A stretch of 64,000 nucleotides of DNA. Source: Granulosicoccus antarcticus IMCC3135. GTDB taxonomy: Bacteria; Pseudomonadota; Gammaproteobacteria; Granulosicoccales; Granulosicoccaceae. The stretch spans positions 5,080,501-5,144,500 of the forward strand of contig NZ_CP018632.1 in assembly GCF_002215215.1 (NCBI RefSeq), in the 5' to 3' direction. The notes under the pieces were generated by a model. The model saw nothing but the letters and a program-made list of their open reading frames with translations. It did no database searches and was not told the origin of the DNA. Both the position numbers and the translations under genes were made by a program. Positions 34,749 to 44,143 of this stretch are shown here, one piece after another. Position 1 is the stretch's first letter; every line of letters begins with the position of its first letter.

Positions 34749-34940
34749 CTAGGGATTACAACCCTTTGGAGGACATGGTGGAGAGAATGCAAGCGACTTG
34801 TCACTGAACAAGATACCTGCGATGACTGGTGAAGCGTAAGCCAGCTTCGTAATTGCCTTTCGACGACTTTTTGACACTTCTGGCAAGCTAACACCAGACG
34901 GCTCGTCTTGATTGCCTTTCTTACCTTCTGCACTATCCAT
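34749..34940 (-). CDS. 63-residue Tat-like peptide with Pro/Cys-rich tail
   Basis: GGAG lies nine bases before the ATG. The peptide has a hydrophilic leader, then KSRRKAITKLAY, which resembles a twin-arginine signal. A hydrophobic stretch (ASPVIAGILF) follows. The tail after a possible cleavage site (SLAF) is short and ends PPCPPKGCNP with two Cys. It lies directly downstream (253 bases) of the PqqD-HprK fusion on the same strand. A short leader-plus-Cys/Pro-core peptide beside a PqqD-like recognition domain is how a modified peptide precursor would look. It could also be a small secreted structural peptide. No family recognised. Confidence 0.7.
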   Translation of the reverse strand: MDSAEGKKGNQDEPSGVSLPEVSKSRRKAITKLAYASPVIAGILFSDKSLAFSPPCPPKGCNP

Positions 34941-35193
34941 TTGTCAGAACTCCAACACTTAACACGGGGAATAAAAAGATAGGGAGATACTACCACCGAA
35001 CAAACAGATGTCAATCATCTCACAGCCTGAAAATGCTCAAGAAATTGCGTTTTGGATAACTACATCAAGTACCGATTGACGGACCACTATTCTGGGCAAT
35101 TCGTATTAGAGATCTACCACTAGACTCAAACAAAAAAACACCTCTCAAGCACCCTATCAAGCCAACTACAGCACTAAATTGAGTAGCCGTATT

Positions 35194-36345
35194 TTACCCA
35201 CACCACTCCCAGGAAGAGACGGACTGAAGCAACAAATCATCAATCACTGCTTCAACTTGTGACAATGAGGAATATGTCAACTTGTAGCAAGGCACCATAT
35301 TTACCCAGGACACCAGCGACTCCAGAATCTCAGGCTGCACAGGTTGCTCAACTGAACAACCACTTTTGATAATCCCTTCGAACACACTGACTTTTGATAA
35401 GCATTCAACCGCAACCGTTTTCTGTGCTTCACAGTACTCAGGGACAATCAAGAGCCTGCAGGAAACAGGACTTTTTTGAACCTGCCCATCTCTTGGCGAC
35501 AAATACCGGAACTGTCTTTCCTCGTTACCATAACGAGTCAAATGGCTTAGCTGCGGAAAATAATTCGCCAAAACAGGCCATGATCCAGCTTTTACTGACA
35601 AACTGACCGGCACTGGCAGCAACTCCGCGGTTTTAGCCAGCATAGGCACTGCATCGTCATTCAAAAATGCATAGCCACGATGCATCAGGTAAGCAGCCAA
35701 TGTTGTTTTACCGCTGCCCCCATGAGCAGGCATCAATATAGCGTCATTACCTCGTGCAACGGCCGAAGCGTGGAACATGATTGTTCCTGCATGACTGCGG
35801 GCCACTAAACCACTTATTTCCCGCAAGCATTTTATTGCCGTATCTGCAACTGTATACCCTGTATCCAAGGTCTCACCCTCACCCACGATAGGGAAATTAC
35901 GACCAGAAGAGTAAACATCAAGTTTTACAGTCCGCACACATGAACCTTCTGAGGATTCCAGGGTGAACATCTCATTCAGCAAATCACATAAACCGCAAAG
36001 CTCTGAGGCCACCTCAATTCGAACTCCCGGCAAATACAGACAAGTTCGCTCCTGAGCATCAATCTCTCTGGATACTGTAAAGCCAACATCTGGCAAATAG
36101 GACTCCGTGGCCTTCACAATCAAGCTGTCTGCGGAAGGTAGCGCTGCCAAAAATTGCACACTGTCTATCATCGCCGTCTCAATATCAACGTCGAATTGAT
36201 CAACGATCGAGCACGCGATCAGCTCAGCGCCAGCTCCGTCCAGCGCCAAGGACAGCATACTGGCAGCCACTTGATTCAAGACCCTGACCTGCCCCGTATC
36301 TTCGTCCAGACACACATAGTGATCTGCAAGTGAGAATTTTTTCAC
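35194..36345 (-). CDS. PqqD-like domain fused to an HPr-kinase-like P-loop domain
   Basis: A 383-residue protein. Residues 1 to about 75 (YVCLDEDTGQVRVLNQVAASM, then VDQFDVDIETAMIDSVQFLA) match the PqqD fold used by RiPP enzymes to bind leader peptides. Residues about 185-383 match HPr-kinase-related proteins: FHASAVARGNDAILMPAHGG leads into the Walker A GGSGKTT (209-215), and LNDDAVPM (228-235) follows as the acidic strand. Two Cys pairs (CGLC at 117-120) occur between the domains. HprK-related proteins with separate PqqD genes are known from EPS and peptide clusters; here both are one polypeptide. The partner peptide gene follows downstream. Kinase substrate unknown. Confidence 0.82.
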   Translation of the reverse strand: MKKFSLADHYVCLDEDTGQVRVLNQVAASMLSLALDGAGAELIACSIVDQFDVDIETAMIDSVQFLAALPSADSLIVKATESYLPDVGFTVSREIDAQERTCLYLPGVRIEVASELCGLCDLLNEMFTLESSEGSCVRTVKLDVYSSGRNFPIVGEGETLDTGYTVADTAIKCLREISGLVARSHAGTIMFHASAVARGNDAILMPAHGGSGKTTLAAYLMHRGYAFLNDDAVPMLAKTAELLPVPVSLSVKAGSWPVLANYFPQLSHLTRYGNEERQFRYLSPRDGQVQKSPVSCRLLIVPEYCEAQKTVAVECLSKVSVFEGIIKSGCSVEQPVQPEILESLVSWVNMVPCYKLTYSSLSQVEAVIDDLLLQSVSSWEWCG

Positions 36346-36692
36346 CGGCTATACCCGCACTGATTTCATATAAATATGCCACTACCAAAAATATAATAAA
36401 ACAGCCAATAAATCCTGCAATGCATGGCTACATTTTTTAAAATATAACAATATTACCAACAAGTATGGCAGGAGCAATTCTATGAAAAAAATAGCCTGCG
36501 CACACTACCTTCGTACAAAAAAACATGAAAGATCAGTACAAAATATAAAAGTGTAATTATCCCACTTTGAAAACCTGTGTTCCATTACTGACAATTCATT
36601 GAAATGATAACGGGTCGGAAAACATCTTCCTGCTGTCTGCCCGGTTGCAAACGACTTTATTGATCAATCGATTGCCCTCCTTATCATGAAGA
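36346..36692. other. AT-rich intergenic region upstream of the PqqD-HprK gene
   Basis: 347 bases lie between the wzx stop and the PqqD-HprK start. They are strongly AT-rich (repeated AAATATAA-type runs near 36390-36460 and 36540). A promoter for the minus-strand PqqD-HprK gene is expected here, but the composition makes any -10 assignment meaningless. No gene or clear hairpin seen. Confidence 0.35.
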
Positions 36693-37949
36693 TCAAGACA
36701 TCGTCCAGCCATCCGCCTTTAGCCTACGATAGGCATGATAAACCACAACACACGACAACAACTCGCTCAAAAAGATCGACATCGCAGCTCCCGTCGACGA
36801 TAGCCAATAAATCAATGGAATCCCAACAACAACTGACACCACAAAAGCAGCAAGTGCAGCATTTACCTGAGAACTATAATCACCAACACTTATCAAAGGT
36901 ATAAGCATGGAATTTTTCAATGCAAATACAGGGATTATCAAGATAAGTAGATTAAGAACGTGTATCTCACCAGCATAAGCAGCGCCCAGAAAAGTAACCG
37001 TGAAATAGCCCCCGGATAACAACAGTATCACCGAGGACAAGGTCGCCATTAGCGCCACAGACCAAACGAGCACCCCGTGAATTACCTCGAACGATTGTTT
37101 ATCTGTCTTATCATATTTCGACATCATTGGGAAAACAACCATAGGAATAAAATGCAACAAACCACAAAGTGATACAACTGGCCTGAAAAAAGCGTTGAAA
37201 ATACCTGCATCATAGGACCCGTAGATCGAAACCAAGGCGATCGAAGGGACCAAAAGGTACCCCATTCCGAATATTCCTGAAAGAAGAAACTTGATTGATG
37301 AGCGATACACCAGCAAGGCCTGGTTGGTACTGCATGTCATTCTGAGCAGCGGCAACAACCTTCCTTTCAAGATAATAAAAAGCACAAACGAATTCAGAAG
37401 GTAAGCAACCACGATAGCAATTGCAGCACGGAGCACATCACTTGAATCAGAAACGAATAAAAAAGATGAAAATACAACAGCAATTAACAGAAAATTCCCG
37501 ACAGCTATATAGGCATAGCGCTGCAGCCCTCTGAACACCCACTCCGTGGTAAGCGACATCGCCAAAATATAAAAACTGAAGATCATGAACACATGTTTAT
37601 ATTCGTCAGAGAACGTTCCGAAAAACATGAGTGTATTAATAGAAAAAAAGAGCAACAAACCTACGAAAAATCTTACCGTTATTATTGGATTTACAATATC
37701 TGATAACTGTTCACTCGTTGCACGCGACACCTCCCGAGTTCCATGCACCGACGAACCGACCTCCAGCAACAAGGCAATATATACGGTTAAGGAGAAGGCG
37801 ACTGAAAACACACCATAAGATGCCGGAAGCAAAGTTTTCGCAAAATATATATTAGCAAATAAAACACTCGCCTTGCCCAAAGCCTCCGCTAGAAAGGCCC
37901 AGACAAAATTCGAAGCAAACAATCGATACACAGCAATATTATATTTCAT
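36693..37949 (-). CDS. wzx: Wzx-type oligosaccharide flippase
   Basis: A 418-residue integral membrane protein with about 12 hydrophobic helices and short charged loops. The N-terminal part (FLAEALGKASVLFANIYFAK, then ASYGVFSVAFSLTVYI) has the pattern of the polysaccharide-biosynthesis/MATE-like flippase family. It would flip the undecaprenyl-linked repeat unit from the cytoplasmic to the periplasmic face. It is the last gene of the EPS/O-antigen run before the PqqD-HprK gene and is AT-rich compared with genes such as manC, as wzx genes often are. Confidence 0.88.
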   Translation of the reverse strand: MKYNIAVYRLFASNFVWAFLAEALGKASVLFANIYFAKTLLPASYGVFSVAFSLTVYIALLLEVGSSVHGTREVSRATSEQLSDIVNPIITVRFFVGLLLFFSINTLMFFGTFSDEYKHVFMIFSFYILAMSLTTEWVFRGLQRYAYIAVGNFLLIAVVFSSFLFVSDSSDVLRAAIAIVVAYLLNSFVLFIILKGRLLPLLRMTCSTNQALLVYRSSIKFLLSGIFGMGYLLVPSIALVSIYGSYDAGIFNAFFRPVVSLCGLLHFIPMVVFPMMSKYDKTDKQSFEVIHGVLVWSVALMATLSSVILLLSGGYFTVTFLGAAYAGEIHVLNLLILIIPVFALKNSMLIPLISVGDYSSQVNAALAAFVVSVVVGIPLIYWLSSTGAAMSIFLSELLSCVVVYHAYRRLKADGWTMS

Positions 37950-38409
37950 TTTCCATTACAGCTATTCAAACACTCTTTCCAGATACCATAATCAAGGTCT
38001 ATCTCCCCATACCGAGTGCCTTACTACACCTTGAATACCAGTCGAAGATACATATTTTTAGATATTCACAGCGCACGAATATATAGAATTCAACTTTAAT
38101 AATACGTCTTATTCTACAACAATATCAATGATTTCACTTCGACACTGCTGCATAGCTTTCAGGATGTAGATCAACAGTAAAACTTGCCAGGCCATACTAA
38201 GCAATTGGAACAACACACCAACGAGAGTATTTACGAAATAAAAAATCATATTTTTGTTCAGTGCAAACATTTCCAATCAACAAAAAAGCCGCCAACTGCC
38301 ATGTGAACCTGGTAGTTAAAGATGCAACTCAAGATGGGAAATTCAGAAAACAAGGGTGCTCATGCACTGGCAATTTATCAATTAATAAAATACTCACAGA
38401 TATCCATTC
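37950..38409. other. AT-rich gap between wzy and wzx
   Basis: 460 bases without a supported gene on the coding strand, unusually long for the middle of an operon where other gaps are mostly well under 130 bases. Composition is AT-rich. A plus-strand frame beginning at 38261 runs antisense into wzy and has no protein-like features. The gap may hold a promoter for wzx or the relic of a lost gene. Confidence 0.35.
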
Positions 38410-39756
38410 CTATCTGTTTCTTATCCGCGGATCACTTCTCAAATATAGAAACACTATCAAGATCCACGCAAAGCCGCCAAAGCCATTTATCGAGAACATG
38501 AATGCTTCGCCCATACCTAGAATAAAAATTGTCAAAATAAGCGATAACGCCCCCAGAGAACCATGCCTTGCAACTCTTGATATAATAAACCAGGCTAACA
38601 ACATAAACGCAGTAACCCCAGCAATTCCAGACTCCTCCAGCAGACCAATATAGATATTAGTCTTTTCAACTGGAGCGCTAATCGGAATATTGAAATACGG
38701 ATCATGGTAAACATCCATAAATGCAGGAATACTAGCCAGGCCAAAACCAATCCCGCCAACGGGGTGATTAAAAAAGTTGTTCAAGGAAATTCTCAATGCA
38801 TCCGAACGAGTCTCAACAGAATCTACAATTTGCATCGCACCTTCCCGCCCACCTTTGATCATGAAGTCGAACACGGCGGAACCGAGATCAACCCCGTATA
38901 CGAGAGTAACTACTGATAGAAACACGATTAATCCCAACATGACTATGGGTATTTTCTTGAAAACGCCCAATCTTGTACTTGCCTGGGTAAAAAATTTGTA
39001 GAAAACTGCAAAGAAAAACCCCAGAGCACAGGCCATGACACCTGTTCTTGACTCTGATAAAAACAAAGTGATGATCGCGGCAAGCAACATGAAAACGAGG
39101 AAGGCGGATATTCGCTTTTTTTCGATCAACTCACCGAACATGAAGGCTCCATAAACCGCTACGAACAAACCATACAACTGAGGCTGATTCAAGATTCCTT
39201 GAAACCCCCTTCCGTTCAAATAATATCCGACGTACAGCAAAGTCAACGGCAAACTGGATACGATAATAACCACGAAAACGGCGTTGAACCAAGCCCACCA
39301 ATACTCATACCGATAGAACGAATCGACAAAACACATTATGATAGCCAGCACTCCCAGTAGAAATGTAAATATTTTAAACATTGATACATCCAGGGCGTAG
39401 CTATTGAACAAGGAGGTCACTATCAAGCTCGACACAAAAAGAAGCAACGACCCTATTAACAATTTTATGCATCTACTGTACTTCCTGAATGCAAAAGTAC
39501 GAATACCGGAGATCAAGGCTCCCATCACAATCAACCATTTCAAGAAAACGAATGAGCCTGCTCCTGCGTAGAGTCCTGTGTTCAATGAAGAAACAACAGA
39601 TACCAATACTAGAGACTCTATCGCCATTTTGGTCCCACATAAAGACCAAACAAACAGTGACAAGTACACAACTGCAAAACCAGGACTTCCTGCCAATGGT
39701 AGTGTTAAGGCAACAATAATTTTCGGATAAATAGTCAGATAAATATTTTTTCTCAC
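38410..39756 (-). CDS. wzy: Wzy-type polysaccharide polymerase
   Basis: A 448-residue integral membrane protein with about 12 hydrophobic segments, similar in character to O-antigen polymerases/ligases. The motif GRGFQGILNQPQLYG in mid-protein is the Arg-Gly/Asn-Pro type loop of the Wzy/WaaL superfamily, and FLSESRTGVMA resembles the conserved S-R-T segment that follows. It would join repeat units in the periplasm. It lies between wbuB and wzx. Its poor conservation and AT-rich composition are normal for wzy. A second member of this superfamily is at 1-988, so the window holds two, belonging to different polymer systems or serving polymerase and ligase roles. Confidence 0.85.
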   Translation of the reverse strand: MRKNIYLTIYPKIIVALTLPLAGSPGFAVVYLSLFVWSLCGTKMAIESLVLVSVVSSLNTGLYAGAGSFVFLKWLIVMGALISGIRTFAFRKYSRCIKLLIGSLLLFVSSLIVTSLFNSYALDVSMFKIFTFLLGVLAIIMCFVDSFYRYEYWWAWFNAVFVVIIVSSLPLTLLYVGYYLNGRGFQGILNQPQLYGLFVAVYGAFMFGELIEKKRISAFLVFMLLAAIITLFLSESRTGVMACALGFFFAVFYKFFTQASTRLGVFKKIPIVMLGLIVFLSVVTLVYGVDLGSAVFDFMIKGGREGAMQIVDSVETRSDALRISLNNFFNHPVGGIGFGLASIPAFMDVYHDPYFNIPISAPVEKTNIYIGLLEESGIAGVTAFMLLAWFIISRVARHGSLGALSLILTIFILGMGEAFMFSINGFGGFAWILIVFLYLRSDPRIRNR

Positions 39757-39880
39757 CGATGATTCAAACCTAAAAATTCAGCTACGGAAAATCCCAAGAT
39801 GTATAACGCATCGATATTTTCTTGCGTCATTACAACCTTCATTTCTTCAAGTGACGAGTACTCTATATATTATTTATATA

Positions 39881-41071
39881 TTATTTTTTAAATGAATCGA
39901 CTATCTGACGCGCAGCCACACCAGGTGTAAACAATTTCATGAAAAGTGCACGACAACGCATTTGCGTTTCATTAGTTCCATCACTGCGACCTGCTAAATC
40001 GGTAGCCAAACACACCAGATTTTCAACAGAACCGTCCTCACTAACAAGGCCAACTTCCTCATGCCGAATCAACTCTGCAAGATCGTTTCCCGCGTTGATA
40101 CTGGCCAACACCGGCAGACCACTCTGCAAATAGGTTAAAAATTTTCCGGGAATATTGTGGGACTTATGCCTGGGATCAAGTACGACCAATCCAAAATGAC
40201 ATTGCGCATATAGACCAGGTATCTCACTCGGGTGAATTTCGTCACGAAAAATAACGTTGTGCAATCCTCGCTCATGGGCATCAAGCTTCAACCGGCAGAC
40301 TTCGCTACCTCGGCCGACAAATAGAAAACCTATATCCACACGTGATTTCAGACGCTCAGCCACATCCAGCAGTATATCCATACCTTGTGCAACTCCCATA
40401 TTGCCGGTATAGACAAACACTCTGCGTCCCGCTATTGGCGTCTCTTCCAGTGATATTGAACATTTCTTGACGGGCCCGTCGGCTAGCCAATTCTGCAACA
40501 CCTCCAATTTTCGCCCCTGCCTCCCAGCCCATTTGTGGAAATACCGAAGATTACCTTCTGACTGGACTCCTATCGAATCTGCAACGCTGTACTGATATCG
40601 TGCGACGGCATCAAAAAAATAAAATGGTGGGTTTCGTCCCATTAACTCCAAATCTACCGCCCAGTTGGGGAAAATATCTCGAATAATCAGATAGCTTTTG
40701 CACCCACTTGCTCGTTTAAGCCTACTTACTAATGGCCCATGAAATATGGAAGGCGAATACCACACTATTCCATCCCACTGCTGATGAGCAATGGGCGATT
40801 TACGCAAGTTCATCCACATGGAGAAAGGCATAAAAAATTCGTTGATTGAACGCTTCAAATAGCTGATATCCTTGGTCTTGGGCGCGTGTAATCGTACGAC
40901 CTGTATACCCTCGTCGCATTCCACCTGCCAAGGGCTGCTTAAATCTGCAGATGGCAAGATAATCGTTAACGAATGCCCTTGCTTTACGATCTCTCGAGAG
41001 AGATCGTAAAGCTGTACGGCTCCCGACGTCCGTAATGGAGGAAAGGTATCGGCGATCAGCAATAGGCGCAT
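39881..41071 (-). CDS. wbuB: WbuB-type glycosyltransferase (GT4), probable L-FucNAc transferase
   Basis: A 396-residue GT-B enzyme. The N-terminal domain (LLLIADTFPPLRTSGAVQL) leads to YLIIRDIFPNWAVDLELMG, a segment characteristic of WbuB enzymes that transfer L-N-acetylfucosamine in E. coli O26 and related clusters. The donor domain has RVFVYTGNMGVAQGMD and KFLTYLQSGLPVLA. It is directly downstream (seven bases) of the FnlC-like epimerase, which fits, since FnlA and FnlC make the L-FucNAc donor. Specificity is inferred from family and context, not from residues I can prove. Confidence 0.85.
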   Translation of the reverse strand: MRLLLIADTFPPLRTSGAVQLYDLSREIVKQGHSLTIILPSADLSSPWQVECDEGIQVVRLHAPKTKDISYLKRSINEFFMPFSMWMNLRKSPIAHQQWDGIVWYSPSIFHGPLVSRLKRASGCKSYLIIRDIFPNWAVDLELMGRNPPFYFFDAVARYQYSVADSIGVQSEGNLRYFHKWAGRQGRKLEVLQNWLADGPVKKCSISLEETPIAGRRVFVYTGNMGVAQGMDILLDVAERLKSRVDIGFLFVGRGSEVCRLKLDAHERGLHNVIFRDEIHPSEIPGLYAQCHFGLVVLDPRHKSHNIPGKFLTYLQSGLPVLASINAGNDLAELIRHEEVGLVSEDGSVENLVCLATDLAGRSDGTNETQMRCRALFMKLFTPGVAARQIVDSFKK

Positions 41072-41078
41072 GAACAGC

Positions 41079-42203
41079 TCACTTTGACCAAACTGTACGA
41101 TTTACATAGTCAACATAACTCATGACTATTCGGACAATTTTCATGGATACTTGCCCAGCATCATAGTCTGGGACTGTTCTAGCAATACGGTTGGCTTTGT
41201 TGTGCTGCGCAATTGTGACGCGTACAGCCTCCAGTACCTGTTCTTTCTTCAGGCCGCTCATAATAAGAGTACCAACATCCATCCCCTCCGGTCGTTCATG
41301 TGCATTGCGCAGTGTGACTGCCGGTAAATTGAGCAATGAAGCCTCTTCTGTAATTGTTCCGCTATCAGATATCACGCACAACGCTTCTTGTTGTAGCCGC
41401 ACATAATCACAGAATCCAAATGGCTTCAGGAATTGAATATTCGGATCTTGTAGTTCGAGTTTGAGATCCTCCAACCGGGCTTTCGTACGTGGATGCGTCG
41501 ATATGATGACAGGACATTGGTAGGTCGATGAAAGTGCACCAATGGTTTCCACAAGATCTGTAAGGTTGCTGCGCGAGTCAACATTTTCCTCACGATGTGC
41601 ACTGACAATAAAGAACTTACCCGATTCGAGCTGCATCCGTTGCAACACACTTGACTCCCGGATTTTGGGCATATAGTGATCCAGCACCTCTGGCATGTGA
41701 GAACCTGTCTTGATAATGGTCTCTGGCCTGATACCTTCTGCGATGAGATAACGACGGGCATGCTCCGTCAACACCAGATTTATATCACTCAGATGATCCA
41801 GAACCTTGCGGTTCAATTCCTCTGGGACGCGCTGGTCGAAACAGCGATTTCCGGCTTCCATGTGAAATACCGGTACTTTTCGTCGTTTGGCGGATATCAC
41901 AGCCAGGCAGGAATTTGTATCACCGTAGAGCAATACCGCATCAGGCTGCTCACCACTTATAACTCCATCTGACTTCTCGATGACCCTGGCAATCGTCTGC
42001 GCGGCATTGCCACCTTGGGCTTCCAGAAAATAATCAGGCTTTCTGATACCCAAATCATCGAAGAAGACCTGATTCAGCTCATAGTCATAGTTCTGTCCGG
42101 TATGCACCAACACATGTTGGGTGTATTCATCCAGAGCTGCTATGACACGGCTCATTTTGATGAGCTCTGGTCGTGTCCCGACGATGGTCATTACCTTAAG
42201 CAT
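41079..42203 (-). CDS. fnlC: UDP-sugar 2-epimerase (FnlC/WecB family)
   Basis: A 374-residue non-hydrolysing epimerase. The N-terminus LKVMTIVGTRPELIKMSRVI is the family signature. HTGQNYDYELNQVFF, GDTNSCLAVISAKR, HMEAGNRCFDQRVPEE and ISDSGTITEEASLLNLPAV follow in the expected order. WecB makes UDP-ManNAc from UDP-GlcNAc, and the FnlC/WbjD branch performs the last C2 epimerisation to UDP-L-FucNAc. Position next to an FnlA-type gene and WbuB favours FnlC. Its start overlaps the stop of the preceding dehydratase gene by eight bases, so expression is coupled. Confidence 0.92.
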   Translation of the reverse strand: MLKVMTIVGTRPELIKMSRVIAALDEYTQHVLVHTGQNYDYELNQVFFDDLGIRKPDYFLEAQGGNAAQTIARVIEKSDGVISGEQPDAVLLYGDTNSCLAVISAKRRKVPVFHMEAGNRCFDQRVPEELNRKVLDHLSDINLVLTEHARRYLIAEGIRPETIIKTGSHMPEVLDHYMPKIRESSVLQRMQLESGKFFIVSAHREENVDSRSNLTDLVETIGALSSTYQCPVIISTHPRTKARLEDLKLELQDPNIQFLKPFGFCDYVRLQQEALCVISDSGTITEEASLLNLPAVTLRNAHERPEGMDVGTLIMSGLKKEQVLEAVRVTIAQHNKANRIARTVPDYDAGQVSMKIVRIVMSYVDYVNRTVWSK

Positions 42204-43206
42204 GTAGCCGATCCTTGATGTAATCCAGGCTCAACAAAAGCTGTTTGGTTTTTTCGACATCTAATCGCACCGTGTTTTGTGATGTGTAATCCTCAGCTGT
42301 CGTTATTGTCTCCTCCCCATCACTGAAATACTTTGCGTAATTCAGATCACGATTATCAGCCGGTATCCGGTAATACTTGCCCAGATCAATGGCACGCGCC
42401 ATCTCCTCTCGTGAGATAAGTGATTCGTGGAGTTTCTCACCATGTCGTGTGCCGATGATTTGTAGCGGATTTTCATGTCCAAACAATTCATTCAGCGCCT
42501 GTGCCAAGTCTGCGACAGTTGATGCTGGTGACTTTTGTACAAAAATGTCCCCCTGCAAGCCATGCTGGTAGGCGTACATGACCAGATCCACTGAATCTTC
42601 GAGTGACATCAGGAAGCGAGTCATATTCAAATCCGTGACGGTAATCGCCTTGCCTGATTCAATTTGCGAAACAAACAGGGGTATCACAGAACCGCGGGAA
42701 GCCATCACATTCCCGTAGCGAGTTGCACAAAAGATTGTCTCCCCATCTTGCTGCATTCGTGACTTGGCAATGACGAGCCGCTCAGCCATCGCCTTCGATA
42801 TACCCATGGCGTTAATAGGATACACAGCCTTGTCAGTGCTCAATACCACGACCTTCTGGACTCCGTTGGCCGCTGCCGCAAGCATGACGTTTTCCGTCCC
42901 CATGATGTTGGTCTGTACGGCCTCCATCGGATAGAACTCGCACGATGGCACTTGCTTCAAAGCTGCCGCATGAAACACATAGTCAACTCCCTTCATTGCT
43001 TGATCAAGGCTATCTCGACTTCGAACATCACCGATATAGAACCGTATCTTGGGATTGTTCAATAGAATCCGCATCTCTTCTTGCTTCTTCTCGTCACGAC
43101 TGAAAACTCGAATTTCTCGCACATCCGTTGACAAAAAGTGGCTCAGGACTGCATGGCCGAACGAGCCAGTCCCACCGGTAATCATCAAACACTTGTCTTC
43201 AAACAC
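42196..43206 (-). CDS. fnlA: UDP-GlcNAc 4,6-dehydratase/5-epimerase (FnlA/CapE type)
   Basis: About 336 residues from GTG 43206, chosen because GAGG lies six bases upstream and the conserved Rossmann start (LMITGGTGSFGHAVL) follows directly; the longer frame to 43284 is not conserved. The Rossmann motif is followed by DYVFHAAALKQVP and STDKAVYPINAMGISK, which are the FnlA/CapE/WbjB forms of the catalytic Thr/Ser-Asp-Lys region. It converts UDP-GlcNAc to the 4-keto-6-deoxy-L-sugar, the first step to UDP-L-FucNAc. The RmlD-like reductase is upstream by 38 bases and the FnlC-like epimerase overlaps downstream. Confidence 0.92.
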   Translation of the reverse strand: MFEDKCLMITGGTGSFGHAVLSHFLSTDVREIRVFSRDEKKQEEMRILLNNPKIRFYIGDVRSRDSLDQAMKGVDYVFHAAALKQVPSCEFYPMEAVQTNIMGTENVMLAAAANGVQKVVVLSTDKAVYPINAMGISKAMAERLVIAKSRMQQDGETIFCATRYGNVMASRGSVIPLFVSQIESGKAITVTDLNMTRFLMSLEDSVDLVMYAYQHGLQGDIFVQKSPASTVADLAQALNELFGHENPLQIIGTRHGEKLHESLISREEMARAIDLGKYYRIPADNRDLNYAKYFSDGEETITTAEDYTSQNTVRLDVEKTKQLLLSLDYIKDRLHA

Positions 43207-43244
43207 AATGCACCTCAAATAGCACAATTCATCAGGAATAATTG

Positions 43245-44114
43245 TCAACCGAACTGCTGCATGCTGCTCACAAGTTCCGGCCAAGATGATGGCGTATACC
43301 CCACCGACTTTCTGAACAAGGACGAGTCTAATGATCTATTGATCACTAACGTGTTGTCGGGGACGATATTTATTTCTTTCTGGTAGACGCGTGCCAATAA
43401 CATCAACAAATCGAACTTGTTGATGGGCTCTGCTGATACGTGATAGAGACCCTGTAGTTGCGGATTAGGGATGACATAATCCCGAATAACACGTCCAACC
43501 TCCAGCGTTGGAAGACCGGAGAATATTGCACTTTGATAACCCTTGACCTCACCGTTTTGCGCCAGGAACCATGAGACAAGGCTTCGCGCCTCCTGAAGCT
43601 CTTGCCCAATAATAGAGGTTCTTAACGTAACCGCATGCGGGTAGTCGACCTCACCCAAAAACTTGGTCCGGCCGTACATATCTGTCGCATCGGGAAAATC
43701 GCCCTCAGTGTACATGCCTCGAGTACCCGAGAAAACGCAATCAGTGCTTATATGAATCAAACGCGCACCAGCTACTGCACACAGCCTGGCTAATCGGTGC
43801 GGCAGTATCGAATTGATTGGAAGTGCCAGTAGTGGGTCTGCAGCCTCTGCTTTTTGTTTCACGAGGCCGATACAATTGATCACTATTTGCGGATTAGTCT
43901 GACTGAACAAACCAGCCAGACTGTCGAAGTTCTCAACATCAATACAAGCAACGAGGCGCCTCTTGACTGATTGCGGTAGCAAGCCAGCAGCAGAGTGGGA
44001 GCGTACACTACCAAACACCAGGTAGCCCGAGCTTTGTTCGAACAATCGTAGCACCGCATTGCCCAACATGCCGCTCGCTCCGAGAACCAGAACCCTTATC
44101 CTTGTATCAATCAC
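43245..44114 (-). CDS. RmlD-like sugar-nucleotide reductase (probable FnlB role)
   Basis: A 289-residue SDR protein. The N-terminus VLVLGASGMLGNAVLRLF is the NAD(P) motif. INCIGLVKQKA, HISTDCVFSG (catalytic Ser/Thr) and MYGRTKFLGE (Tyr-x3-Lys) are all present, as in dTDP-4-dehydrorhamnose reductase. FnlB/WbjC/CapF enzymes carry an extra C-terminal cupin of about 80 residues, which this protein lacks, so it would be a cupin-less reductase. Its place next to the FnlA-like and FnlC-like genes makes the middle (4-keto reduction) step of UDP-L-FucNAc synthesis the best inference. A different 6-deoxy sugar cannot be excluded. Confidence 0.8.
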   Translation of the reverse strand: MIDTRIRVLVLGASGMLGNAVLRLFEQSSGYLVFGSVRSHSAAGLLPQSVKRRLVACIDVENFDSLAGLFSQTNPQIVINCIGLVKQKAEAADPLLALPINSILPHRLARLCAVAGARLIHISTDCVFSGTRGMYTEGDFPDATDMYGRTKFLGEVDYPHAVTLRTSIIGQELQEARSLVSWFLAQNGEVKGYQSAIFSGLPTLEVGRVIRDYVIPNPQLQGLYHVSAEPINKFDLLMLLARVYQKEINIVPDNTLVINRSLDSSLFRKSVGYTPSSWPELVSSMQQFG

Positions 44115-44143
44115 AATCCGTTTCTTCTGTATGAAAAATCAAT

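Noticed and set aside
34745-35014. 89-codon frame overlapping the 63-residue peptide
   Set aside because: The 63-residue frame has a good ribosome binding site and a signal-like sequence; the other does not.
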